From NCBI GenBank assembly GCA_913056235.1, contig CAJXMW010000002.1, positions 496,001 through 560,000 of the forward strand: a stretch of DNA of 64,000 nt, written 5' to 3'. This document shows, piece after piece, positions 28,374 through 36,123 of the stretch. The notes under the pieces were generated by a model that was not told where the DNA came from, did not search any database, and worked only from the letters and a program-made list of their open reading frames with translations. The stretch is from an uncultured Fodinibius sp. (GTDB lineage Bacteria > Bacteroidota > Rhodothermia > Balneolales > Balneolaceae). How positions within the stretch are numbered: position 1 is the first letter of the stretch; every line of letters begins with the position of its first letter. The position numbers were made by a program, and so were the translations under genes.

Positions 28374-29870
28374 ATGGATCAAAATAATGGTGATGACAGC
28401 AAGGGCATTTCACGGAAAGACTTTCTAAAAACATCAGGGGCAGCTGCAGCTGGTTTAACAGTTTTGCCCAGTACCGTTGTTTCAGGTCTCGGACATCAGA
28501 TGCCGAGTGATAAGCTCAACATCGCCGGCATTGGTGTTGGGGGTATGGGTGGTGCAAACCTGGCCAATATGAGTAGCGAAAATATCGTTGCACTCTGCGA
28601 TGTGGACTGGGATTATGCGGCCGATACCTTTAACGAATTTCCCGATGCACAAGTCTATGAGGATTTCCGCCGCATGTTCGACGATATGGGCGACGATATC
28701 GATGCTGTGGTCGTGGCTACGCCAGATCATACTCATTATGTGGCAGCGGCCGAGGCCATGCGTCGCGGCAAGCATGTGTACGTGCAGAAACCGCTCACAC
28801 ACTCGGTGTACGAGGCGCGACGCTTAGCACAGATTGCAGAAGAGACGGGCGTCGTAACCCAGATGGGCAATCAAGGCAACTCTGCTGATGGTATTCGAAA
28901 AATTTGTGAGTGGATCTGGAACGGCGAAATTGGTGAAGTGCAAGAAGTACACGCTTGGACCAATCGTCCTATTTGGCCGCAGGGTCTTGAACGTCCCACC
29001 GAAACGCCCTCTACACCGCCTACGCTTAATTGGGATTTATTTGTAGGACCAGCGCCCTGGCGGCCTTATCACCCGTCATATACGCCCTGGAACTGGCGTG
29101 CTTGGTGGGATTATGGTACCGGAGCACTTGGTGATATGGGATGCCATATCGTCGATCCGGTATTCAAAGCCCTGCAGCTTGGTCAGCCTAAGACCATCGA
29201 AGGCAGTTCTACGCAATTGAATACCGAGAGTGCCCCGCTGGCGGAAAAAGTGACTTATCACTTTCCACGACGGCCTAAAAAGGGCAATGTGGAAATGCCG
29301 CCGGTCGAATTTACCTGGTACGACGGGGGACTAATGCCCGAACGTCCCGAAGGCATCCCGGAAGGAAAAACAATGGGCGACAGCGGTGGCGGAGCAATGT
29401 TCGTGGGATCCGAGGGCACGCTCATCTGCAGCACCTATGCACTGGATCCTTATATTATTGGTCGGGAGGATAATCCACCAAAGGTATCCGAACAATTTCG
29501 ACGAATCCCCAATGCGATGAATGGGGGACACGAGATGGACTGGGTACGTGCCTGTAAAGAGCCGGAAGGTGACCGCACGATGCCAAGTTCAACATTCGAC
29601 TATGCCGCCCCGCTCACCGAAGTTGTACTGATGGGGAACCTGGCAGTGCGCCTACAAGATCTCAAGCGAACTTTGCAGTGGGATGGAGAGAACATGGAAT
29701 TCACCAATATCGACAGTGAAGACGAAATCCGTGTTGTTACCACCGATGATTTTAAAGTGGTCAACGGGGACCCGAAATTTGAAACAAACTACGAGACTAT
29801 TAACGCCCAACAGGCAGCGGAGCGATACATCCGCCCTCCCTATCGCAAAGGATGGAGTTACGAATCTTAA
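28374..29870 (+). CDS. Exported Gfo/Idh/MocA family oxidoreductase
   Basis: Second Gfo/Idh/MocA enzyme (498 aa), of the long class that carries a Tat-like leader. The leader is SRKDFLKTSGAAAAGLTV, with Arg-Lys in place of Arg-Arg, so export is likely but not certain. The Rossmann start is GIGVGGMGGAN, then VVVATPDHTHYVAAAEAM and the motif VQKPLTHSV (QKP in place of the usual EKP). The C-terminal part has WRAWWDYGTGALGDMGCHI, typical of this class. Family members with bound NAD act on glycosides in the periplasm. It is 22 bases upstream of the DUF1080 gene; the 129-base gap before it could hold a promoter, though I see no clear box. Confidence 0.88.
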   Translation: MDQNNGDDSKGISRKDFLKTSGAAAAGLTVLPSTVVSGLGHQMPSDKLNIAGIGVGGMGGANLANMSSENIVALCDVDWDYAADTFNEFPDAQVYEDFRRMFDDMGDDIDAVVVATPDHTHYVAAAEAMRRGKHVYVQKPLTHSVYEARRLAQIAEETGVVTQMGNQGNSADGIRKICEWIWNGEIGEVQEVHAWTNRPIWPQGLERPTETPSTPPTLNWDLFVGPAPWRPYHPSYTPWNWRAWWDYGTGALGDMGCHIVDPVFKALQLGQPKTIEGSSTQLNTESAPLAEKVTYHFPRRPKKGNVEMPPVEFTWYDGGLMPERPEGIPEGKTMGDSGGGAMFVGSEGTLICSTYALDPYIIGREDNPPKVSEQFRRIPNAMNGGHEMDWVRACKEPEGDRTMPSSTFDYAAPLTEVVLMGNLAVRLQDLKRTLQWDGENMEFTNIDSEDEIRVVTTDDFKVVNGDPKFETNYETINAQQAAERYIRPPYRKGWSYES

Positions 29871-29892
29871 ATCAATTAACAGATTAAGTATT

Positions 29893-30693
29893 ATGAAACT
29901 GAATACTACATTAACACTTGTAATTGGATTTGGCCTGCTGATTGGCAGTTGCCAGTCTTCAGACAAAAAGGATAAAGAAATGGCCCAGCAAAGTAAGGAA
30001 GACGTCCCTGTTAATACCTTAAGCAAGGTTGAGAAAGAAGAGGGATGGAAGCTATTATTTGATGGTAAAACCCCCAGCGATCAATGGCGTGGATATTGTG
30101 ACCAGGCCTTTCCCGACAGCGGCTGGGTTGTTGCAGACGGAGCTCTGAAAGTACAGGGATCCGGTGCCGGCGAAGCTGGTGGTGCTGGCGGAGATATTGT
30201 GACCAAGAAAAAGTACAGCGATTTTGAGCTCAAGCTCGAGTGGAAAGTGTCTAAAGGTGGAAACAGCGGCATTTTCTACCTTGCTGAGGAGCAGTGCGGC
30301 GAAAATGGTCAGGCCATCTGGAAATCTGCGCCCGAGATGCAGATTCTGGACAACGAAAACCATCCGGATGCCCGCCTCGGAGAAAACGGCAATCGACAGG
30401 CCGGTTCGCTCTATGATCTGGTTCCTGCTCAGCCGCAAAATGCCAATCCACACGGAGAGTGGAATTCTGCCCGTATCTTAGTTTATGACGGGACCGTAGT
30501 TCACTATCAGAACGGGGAAAAAGTGCTCGAATATCATCTTTGGACCGAAGATTGGAAAGAGATGGTGAAGAACAGCAAGTTTGCGGAATATGATGGTTTT
30601 GCGGATGTAGCCAAGGAAGGATATATCGGCCTGCAGGATCACGGAAATGATGTGTGGTTTCGCAACATCAAAATTAAAGACATGACCAACTAG
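29893..30693 (+). CDS. DUF1080 (3-keto-disaccharide hydrolase) lipoprotein
   Basis: Periplasmic lipoprotein of 266 aa with lipobox LLIGSC, then a concanavalin-like beta-sandwich DUF1080 domain: EEGWKLLFDGKTPSDQWRGY at its start, FELKLEWKVSKGGNSGIFY in the middle, and EGYIGLQDHGNDVWFRNIKI at the end, all diagnostic. Members have been described as hydrolases of 3-keto-glycosides. ATG 29893 is chosen because it begins the lipoprotein signal peptide; the frame is open further upstream inside the preceding gene, but that stretch is not protein-like. The GMC gene follows after 41 bases. Confidence 0.9.
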   Translation: MKLNTTLTLVIGFGLLIGSCQSSDKKDKEMAQQSKEDVPVNTLSKVEKEEGWKLLFDGKTPSDQWRGYCDQAFPDSGWVVADGALKVQGSGAGEAGGAGGDIVTKKKYSDFELKLEWKVSKGGNSGIFYLAEEQCGENGQAIWKSAPEMQILDNENHPDARLGENGNRQAGSLYDLVPAQPQNANPHGEWNSARILVYDGTVVHYQNGEKVLEYHLWTEDWKEMVKNSKFAEYDGFADVAKEGYIGLQDHGNDVWFRNIKIKDMTN

Positions 30694-30734
30694 AGTTAAC
30701 TAGCCCATTTCAAACATAAGCAGGGATCAAGTTC

Positions 30735-32447
30735 ATGGAGATAATTGAAAGTCCGGATAAGTATGATGTTGTAATTGTGGGATCGGGAGCCGGCGGTGGT
30801 ATGGCGGCTCATCAGCTCACAAAAGCCGGTGCAAATGTCTTAATGCTGGAGGCCGGAGGCTGGTTCGACTCTGAAGATTTTGCCATGTTCAAGTGGCCAT
30901 ATGAATCGCCACGGCGGGGAGCTCCCACCCAGCTTCAACCTTTTGGTTCTTTTGATGCCTGTTTTGGTGGTTGGGATATCGAAGGTGAACCCTATACCAC
31001 TACCGAGGATACTGAATTTGACTGGTTCCGTGGTCGCATGCTGGGCGGTAGAACCAATCACTGGGGACGCATTTCGCTGCGGTTTGGACCCGATGATTTT
31101 CGTGTTCACAGTAAAGATGGAATGGGAGACAATTGGCCTATTAGCTATCAGGATTTGAAACCCTATTATGACCGTCTTGACCGTCTGGTCGGGATTTTCG
31201 GAACGCATGAGGATATCCCTAATGCACCGGGTGGCGTTTATATGGATCCACCGGAGCCGCGCTGTTACGAGCATATGATTAAAAATGCTTGCGACGATAT
31301 GGATATTGCGTGCATTCCCTCCCGCATGTCGATTATTACAGAGTCGCACAATGGACGAGCAGCATGCCATTATTGTGGGCAGTGTAATCGAAGCTGTTCG
31401 ACCCATTCAAACTTTTCGACGCCTTCTGTGCTGTTACCACCTGCGCTGGAGACTGGTAATCTTGAGATCATAACCAACGCGATGGTGCGAGAAGTAACGT
31501 ATAGTGATGGTAAAGCAACTGGTGTATCATATATCAACAAAAAAGATGGAAAGGAATATAAGGTCCGTGCAAGAGTGGTTGTACTTGCAGCCAGCGCTTG
31601 TGAATCGGCCCGCCTGCTGCTTAATTCAAAATCTTCCGATTTCCCCAATGGGTTAGCTAACTCCAGCGGTGTAGTCGGTAAATACCTGATGGATTCGACG
31701 GGGACCAGTGTGGCAGGTGTGATTCCTGATTTGATGAATGCGCCAGCTCACAACGAAGACGGTACGGGTGGTATGCATATGTATATTCCATGGTGGAAGG
31801 ACAACAGCAATCTCGATTTTGCCCGTGGATACCATGCTGAACTCTGGGGCGGTCGCGGTATGCCCAGCTACGGTTTTATGGGAGGAATACAAAATTATAA
31901 TGATCTGTTTTTGGACCGTCCAAAGGGTGGCGGTGGATATGGTAAACAGTTGAAAGAAGATTACCGCCGTTATTACGGTTCTATTGTTGGATTTTCGGGG
32001 CGTGGAGAATGTATAGCCCGCGAAGATAATTACTGTGAAATTGATCCCAACACCGTAGACGAATGGGGTATACCATCACTTAAATTCAATTATAACTGGA
32101 GCGATCAGGAGTACAATCAGGTTAAACATATGCAGGAAACCTTCCGCTCGATTATAGATGAAATGGGTGGAGAACCGCTCTGGGATATGCCATCCAAAGA
32201 GGATGGGTATGGCATTAGTACACCGGGGTATATTATCCACGAGGTGGGAACGACCCGGATGGGGGATGATCCCGATGAATCGGTACTAAACGAATATTGC
32301 CAGGCGCACGACGTCGATAACCTCTTTGTGGCCGATGGCGGACCGTTTGTGTCGCAGCCGCATAAAAATCCAACATGGACGATTCTGGCGCTATCGATGC
32401 GTACCTCGGATTACATCGCCGACCAGATGAATAAAGGAAATCTTTAA
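30735..32447 (+). CDS. GMC oxidoreductase, probable glycoside 3-dehydrogenase large subunit
   Basis: FAD enzyme of the GMC superfamily (570 aa). FAD site VIVGSGAGGGMAAHQLTKAG near 14-33; substrate-side motif RMLGGRTNHWG near 101-111; a cysteine cluster CHYCGQCNRSC (Cys211, 214, 217, 221) like the Fe-S site of bacterial FAD sugar dehydrogenases; and the catalytic pair His543/Asn545 in QPHKNPTWT. No signal peptide: it is probably carried out with the Tat-exported small subunit encoded next. Likely reaction is oxidation of a sugar or glycoside at C3 with electrons passed to a c-type cytochrome; the precise substrate is inferred from neighbours. Confidence 0.9.
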   Translation: MEIIESPDKYDVVIVGSGAGGGMAAHQLTKAGANVLMLEAGGWFDSEDFAMFKWPYESPRRGAPTQLQPFGSFDACFGGWDIEGEPYTTTEDTEFDWFRGRMLGGRTNHWGRISLRFGPDDFRVHSKDGMGDNWPISYQDLKPYYDRLDRLVGIFGTHEDIPNAPGGVYMDPPEPRCYEHMIKNACDDMDIACIPSRMSIITESHNGRAACHYCGQCNRSCSTHSNFSTPSVLLPPALETGNLEIITNAMVREVTYSDGKATGVSYINKKDGKEYKVRARVVVLAASACESARLLLNSKSSDFPNGLANSSGVVGKYLMDSTGTSVAGVIPDLMNAPAHNEDGTGGMHMYIPWWKDNSNLDFARGYHAELWGGRGMPSYGFMGGIQNYNDLFLDRPKGGGGYGKQLKEDYRRYYGSIVGFSGRGECIAREDNYCEIDPNTVDEWGIPSLKFNYNWSDQEYNQVKHMQETFRSIIDEMGGEPLWDMPSKEDGYGISTPGYIIHEVGTTRMGDDPDESVLNEYCQAHDVDNLFVADGGPFVSQPHKNPTWTILALSMRTSDYIADQMNKGNL

Positions 32448-32455
32448 CTAGTCTT

Positions 32456-32500
32456 GAGTCATGTGTATTGGGTAGTGAATAAAACCACTTTTCATGACTC
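32456..32500 (+). repeat. Inverted repeat between large and small subunit genes
   Basis: GAGTCATG at 32456-32463 and CATGACTC at 32493-32500 are perfect inverted copies, 29 bases apart, in the 80-base spacer. With no T-run behind it, it is more likely an mRNA stability or processing element than a terminator. A chance pairing is possible. Confidence 0.4.
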
Positions 32501-32527
32501 AGAACCCACTACTTAGTACTAAAAACC

Positions 32528-33142
32528 ATGGATAGACGAGAACTTTTAAAAACACTCTCACTGGGAACGTTGGCTGCGGGTTTTGCTATGACCGGCTGTA
32601 AAACGGCGCCCAAAGAAGCTTCGAAAGAACATAAGTTTTGGAAACATGTGACCGAAGAGGATCTGGAGATGTGGGAGACCCAGTTCTTTACTGATCACGA
32701 GTTTGAGACCGTTCGCCAGCTGGCTAATATGGTCATTCCCGCCGACGAACGATCTGGCAACGCCGAAGATGCGGGCGTCCCCGAGTTTATTGATTTTATG
32801 ATGCTCGACCGCCCCGAGAATCAGACTCCCATGCGTGGTGGCCTTAACTGGTTGGATGTGCAGTGCCGGCGATTCTTCGACAATAACTTTATCAACTGCA
32901 CTGATCAACAGAAAAAAGAGATGCTTGATAAGATTGCCTATCCCGACGAGGCAGCCCCGGAAATGCAGGCCGGTGTCAACTTTTTCAACAGTTTTCGCGA
33001 TCTCGTGGCTGCTGGATTCTGGTCCAGCAAAATGGGGATCGAAGATATAGGCTACATTGGTAACAAGGCGACTAACTGGGATGGTTGTTCCCACGAAGCC
33101 CTGGAGCATATTGGCCTAGAAGAGAAGTCGAACAAAGGGTAG
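32528..33142 (+). CDS. Gluconate 2-dehydrogenase subunit 3 family protein (Tat)
   Basis: Small subunit that pairs with the GMC flavoprotein. The leader MDRRELLKTLSLGTLAAG carries the twin arginines (R3, R4), and MTGC gives a lipobox Cys24, so it may be a Tat-exported lipoprotein. The body matches the family: EFETVRQLANMVIPADERSG, AGVPEFIDFMMLD, and AAGFWSSKMGIEDIGYIGN. It is presumed to carry the GMC partner through the Tat channel and hold it at the membrane. It ends the cluster, facing a minus-strand terminator. Confidence 0.9.
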   Translation: MDRRELLKTLSLGTLAAGFAMTGCKTAPKEASKEHKFWKHVTEEDLEMWETQFFTDHEFETVRQLANMVIPADERSGNAEDAGVPEFIDFMMLDRPENQTPMRGGLNWLDVQCRRFFDNNFINCTDQQKKEMLDKIAYPDEAAPEMQAGVNFFNSFRDLVAAGFWSSKMGIEDIGYIGNKATNWDGCSHEALEHIGLEEKSNKG

Positions 33143-33144
33143 TA

Positions 33145-33182
33145 ATTAAAAAAGGCGACCCTTCAGGAATGAATGGTCGCCT
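33145..33182 (-). terminator. Terminator of the minus-strand operon (TPR gene side)
   Basis: GGCGACC at 33154-33160 pairs with GGTCGCC at 33175-33181, with an extra A-T pair outside. Read on the minus strand the hairpin is followed by TTTTTTAATTA, so it ends the 33-43 kb operon; the plus-strand side lacks a T-run. Confidence 0.8.
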
Positions 33183-33209
33183 CTAAAAATAATAAACGCC
33201 TATCAATAT

Positions 33210-33896
33210 TTACTTAGCGGTTGCCAGCAATCCCAACAGCTTTTGTGCATCTGTTACTTGAGAGCTGTTGTCATATTCATCAATAATTTTTTGAGCATAC
33301 TCTTCGGCTTTTGCACTGTTGCCGACATCATGGAATGCTTTTGCCGCCTCAAGGTAATTATAAGGCGTTGTTGATTCATTAACGTCCCATTCAGCAGCTT
33401 TAACATACAATTCTGCAGCTTGGGCATGATTCCCGAGCTCGGTGTGAATTACACCGTTAAAAGATATCGGCCCAACCCCCATAATACCTTCGGGTACTTC
33501 ATATTCCTGGATGTAGCTTAGAGCTTCTTGGGGATTTCCGAGTTTGAACTCACTAACTGCAGCATAGTAGCGGGCAAGGTTGGCTGCGTCGGTCATGCTG
33601 TAGTTATTGATGATCTGCTGAAATCCCACGGTGAAATCGGCTTCGGAGCCGGTGAGTGCCTTTTGAAAATTACCCTGCAGGTAGGCTTGTGTAGCTTGTC
33701 CCATCAATTGCTGGGCTTGATTTTCTTGTGATGTGGAGTAGTAATAGTATCCAACTGATCCGCCGATAATGACAATCAAAGCTATGGCGGCACCGATAAC
33801 AGCATTCTTATTGCTGTCATAAAAGCTCTGGGCTTTTGAAAAAGTATCAAGGAGTACGTCGTGTTCTAATTCTTCTTTAACTTGTTTCTTACTCAT
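33210..33896 (-). CDS. TPR membrane protein (YfgM-like)
   Basis: 228 residues with a short cytosolic start, one membrane helix (about 32-54, AVIGAAIALIVIIGGSVGYYY) and a periplasmic part made of tetratricopeptide-like helices, including SYIQEYEVPEGIMGVGP, NHAQAAELYVKAAEWD and YNYLEAAKAFHDVGNSAKAEEYA. The layout recalls YfgM-type proteins that help envelope-protein folding, but sequence similarity is too weak to assert it. It is the last gene of the minus-strand block, 68 bases after lolD, with a terminator beyond. Confidence 0.75.
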   Translation of the reverse strand: MSKKQVKEELEHDVLLDTFSKAQSFYDSNKNAVIGAAIALIVIIGGSVGYYYYSTSQENQAQQLMGQATQAYLQGNFQKALTGSEADFTVGFQQIINNYSMTDAANLARYYAAVSEFKLGNPQEALSYIQEYEVPEGIMGVGPISFNGVIHTELGNHAQAAELYVKAAEWDVNESTTPYNYLEAAKAFHDVGNSAKAEEYAQKIIDEYDNSSQVTDAQKLLGLLATAK

Positions 33897-33964
33897 GGTA
33901 AAACTGGTTATTCTTGGTTTTCAGAAGTAGGTGAAAATAGGATTGTTTTCAATGATAGTAAAAT

Positions 33965-34648
33965 TTAAAGGGCTGATAACTTCCCTTTGGACAGTTCATA
34001 GATGATATCTGAGCGTTCGGCAATATCTTTTTCGTGAGTAATCAGCAAAATGCTTACATCTTCCTTTGTTCGCAGGTCAAACAACAGTTTCAAAAGGATC
34101 TCCGTGTTTTTTTCATCGAGGTTGCCGGTGGGTTCGTCGGCAAGGATTAGGTCTGGTTTGTTCATCAGGGCGCGAGCCATGGCTACACGCTGTTGTTCAC
34201 CGCCTGAGAGCTGCGTAGGGCGGTGTTCGGCACGTCCGGGAATCCCAAAGTCTTCGAGTAGATTCATGGCTCTGTCGTGGGCATCTTCTTCGGATTCCCC
34301 GTGGATAAGAGCCGGCATCATGATATTTTCAACGGCAGTAAACTCCGGCAGCAGGTGATGAAATTGGAAGACAAAACCCAGTTTTTTATTTCGGAATTCG
34401 GCCAACGATTCTTTTGACATATCATAGATGGGCTCTTCGTCCCATAACACAGTGCCGGCATCGGGTTTATCAAGTCCACCCAGAATGTGCAGCAGGGTGC
34501 TTTTGCCGCAACCGCTGGCGCCAACTACGGTAACAACTGATCCTTTTTCGATGGCGATAGATGTATCTTCAAGAACGGTCAATGATCCATTACCCGATTC
34601 GTTGGCAAATCGCTTGGTGATGTCTCTGCCTTCTAAAATAGTTGACAT
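33965..34648 (-). CDS. lolD: ABC transporter ATP-binding protein LolD-like
   Basis: ATPase of the MacB/LolD group. Walker [10 protein letters not shown] at 43-51, Q-loop in [12 protein letters not shown], signature [15 protein letters not shown], Walker [14 protein letters not shown], and H-loop [14 protein letters not shown]. Length 227 aa is exactly that of LolD, which energises release of lipoproteins from the inner membrane. No LolC/LolE permease gene is near, which is common in this group. Its start is six bases after the end of the phosphoesterase gene. A MacB- or FtsE-like role cannot be excluded. Confidence 0.85.
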   Translation of the reverse strand: MSTILEGRDITKRFANESGNGSLTVLEDTSIAIEKGSVVTVVGASGCGKSTLLHILGGLDKPDAGTVLWDEEPIYDMSKESLAEFRNKKLGFVFQFHHLLPEFTAVENIMMPALIHGESEEDAHDRAMNLLEDFGIPGRAEHRPTQLSGGEQQRVAMARALMNKPDLILADEPTGNLDEKNTEILLKLLFDLRTKEDVSILLITHEKDIAERSDIIYELSKGKLSAL

Positions 34649-34654
34649 GATTTA

Positions 34655-35479
34655 CTATCCTTCGAGATTGCTGGAGTTAAAGGCGGGGTAAATGATTGGT
34701 TCGATGTGCTCGCATTTGCCGGATTCAAGATCTACTTTGGCCAAAATTGCGCAGAGATGATTATTGCCGTTGGCCAGCCGGTAGCGATGGGGCGTACCAA
34801 GTTTAAAGCGTTTCATCGAGGTGTTCTTGTCCATCCCCAGTACTGAATCGAAGGAGCCGGTCATACCAACATCACTGATATATCCGGTACCATGGGGAAA
34901 GATGCGGGCATCGTTGGTGGGTACATGGGTGTGCGTTCCTACAAAAACGGAAATGTCTCCGTCAAGATGCCAGGCCATGGCAAGTTTCTCGGCGGTGGCT
35001 TCTGCGTGAAAATCCACAAAAATTACATCTGCGTTTTCATCCCGCATGCGCTCAATCACCCAGTCGGCAGTGGTAAAGGGATCGTCAATAGGCTGCATAA
35101 AGGTACGTCCCTGCAGGTTCAAAACTCCAATCTTTTTGTCCATCTCAGGGATATCGTACAGCCCAAAACCGTAGCCGGGATTTCCTTTGGGATAGTTCAT
35201 GGGACGCAAAATGTTGCCATCCTCTTTCATATAATCGAAGACTTTCCATTTGGCAAAGGAGTGGTTGCCACCGGTGATAACATGAACGCCGAGATCATAC
35301 AACCGGCTGATGATCGAACGATTGATCCCTTTGCCTTCATGGGAATTTTCGCCGTTGGCAATCACAAAATCAGCTTCATGCTTGTCGATAAGGCTGGGTA
35401 GAATGGTCTCGAGCAGGCTGAGCCCTGGTTCACCAACAATATCACCTACGAACAGAATGTTGACTAAATCTTTTGCCAT
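34655..35479 (-). CDS. YmdB-type metallophosphoesterase (TIGR00282)
   Basis: Calcineurin-like phosphoesterase of the YmdB group (274 aa), known in Bacillus to hydrolyse 2',3'-cyclic nucleotides and possibly cAMP. Metal-site motifs are FVGDIVGEPG (Asp13), ANGENSHEGKG (Glu44, Asn45), TGGNHSF, VDFHAEATAEK and FVGTHTHVPTND. It starts 87 bases after zapA in the same direction; that order (zapA, ymdB) recurs in other bacteria. Physiological substrate here is unknown. Confidence 0.88.
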   Translation of the reverse strand: MAKDLVNILFVGDIVGEPGLSLLETILPSLIDKHEADFVIANGENSHEGKGINRSIISRLYDLGVHVITGGNHSFAKWKVFDYMKEDGNILRPMNYPKGNPGYGFGLYDIPEMDKKIGVLNLQGRTFMQPIDDPFTTADWVIERMRDENADVIFVDFHAEATAEKLAMAWHLDGDISVFVGTHTHVPTNDARIFPHGTGYISDVGMTGSFDSVLGMDKNTSMKRFKLGTPHRYRLANGNNHLCAILAKVDLESGKCEHIEPIIYPAFNSSNLEG

Positions 35480-35566
35480 ACCGTGGATATTTGTGCAAAT
35501 AATAGCTTCTCAAATGAAGCTGTAAAGGTAAGGAAAATTACGTCCTTATCAGAATTGGATTGGCAA

Positions 35567-35860
35567 CTAACTCTGGATATCCTCAATGAACTCTTCGAGT
35601 GTCTTATTGACATCTTTCAGCACTTCATCACCCTGCTGATTTAGCTCACGATTACGCTTGCGTTCTTCGAAAAGCTCCTCTGCTATGCTCAGGGCTGCAA
35701 GCGTCATAATAGTAGTGTCGGGCTGTTTGTTGAGCTCCTTCTTATATTGCTGAAACTTCTCATCCACATACTGGGCAATACGCTTCATGGCCTCTTCTTC
35801 AGAGTCCTCAACCTTGAGCGGGTACTGCTTGCCTAATATGGTAACTTTGATTGATTTCAT
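35567..35860 (-). CDS. zapA: Cell division protein ZapA
   Basis: Small FtsZ-associated protein (97 aa) that bundles FtsZ filaments. It begins KSIKVTILGKQYPLKVEDSEEE, the N-terminal ZapA domain, followed by a long helix that forms the tetramer coiled coil (EELFEERKRNRELNQQGDEVL). Its ATG overlaps the stop of the upstream coiled-coil gene by four bases, so translation is coupled. Confidence 0.9.
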   Translation of the reverse strand: MKSIKVTILGKQYPLKVEDSEEEAMKRIAQYVDEKFQQYKKELNKQPDTTIMTLAALSIAEELFEERKRNRELNQQGDEVLKDVNKTLEEFIEDIQS

Positions 35861-36114
35861 TCGTCCTCCTCCAGATGATCATCAATTTTAGATATGAGTC
35901 CAAGCACCTGGTGACGCAGGGAGAGCCGTTCGGATTCAGAAATGGCCGAATAGATATCCGTTTGTCCATCCTGAATCTCCTTGAGCTTTGAACGCAATTC
36001 GCTGTTCTCTTTTTTGAGCTCCTTGATTTCATCCTTCAGCGAATTTACTTCGCCGCGAATCTCGTCAAGCAGTTCGTGGAATTGATTGTGATATGGAGTG
36101 TCGTTTGAGAGCAC
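35857..36114 (-). CDS. Small coiled-coil protein upstream of zapA (ZapB-like)
   Basis: 85 residues, mostly one heptad-patterned helix (about 12-50, LLDEIRGEVNSLKDEIKELK then KENSELRSKLKEI) with an acidic end. No membrane segment. Coding overlap of four bases with zapA and nine bases from pheT indicates an operon. Size, composition and position suggest a ZapB-like partner of ZapA in division-ring assembly; this is inference from context, as coiled coils carry little family signal. Confidence 0.75.
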   Translation of the reverse strand: MLSNDTPYHNQFHELLDEIRGEVNSLKDEIKELKKENSELRSKLKEIQDGQTDIYSAISESERLSLRHQVLGLISKIDDHLEEDE

Positions 36115-36123
36115 TAACGCGAA

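Noticed and set aside
30840-31406. Long antisense open frame (188 codons) within the GMC gene
   Set aside because: It lies opposite a strongly conserved enzyme, has no recognisable protein features, and reflects codon bias of the sense strand.
32558-33109. Antisense open frame of 183 codons over the dehydrogenase small subunit
   Set aside because: Sense strand has Tat signal, family blocks and operon context; antisense has nothing.
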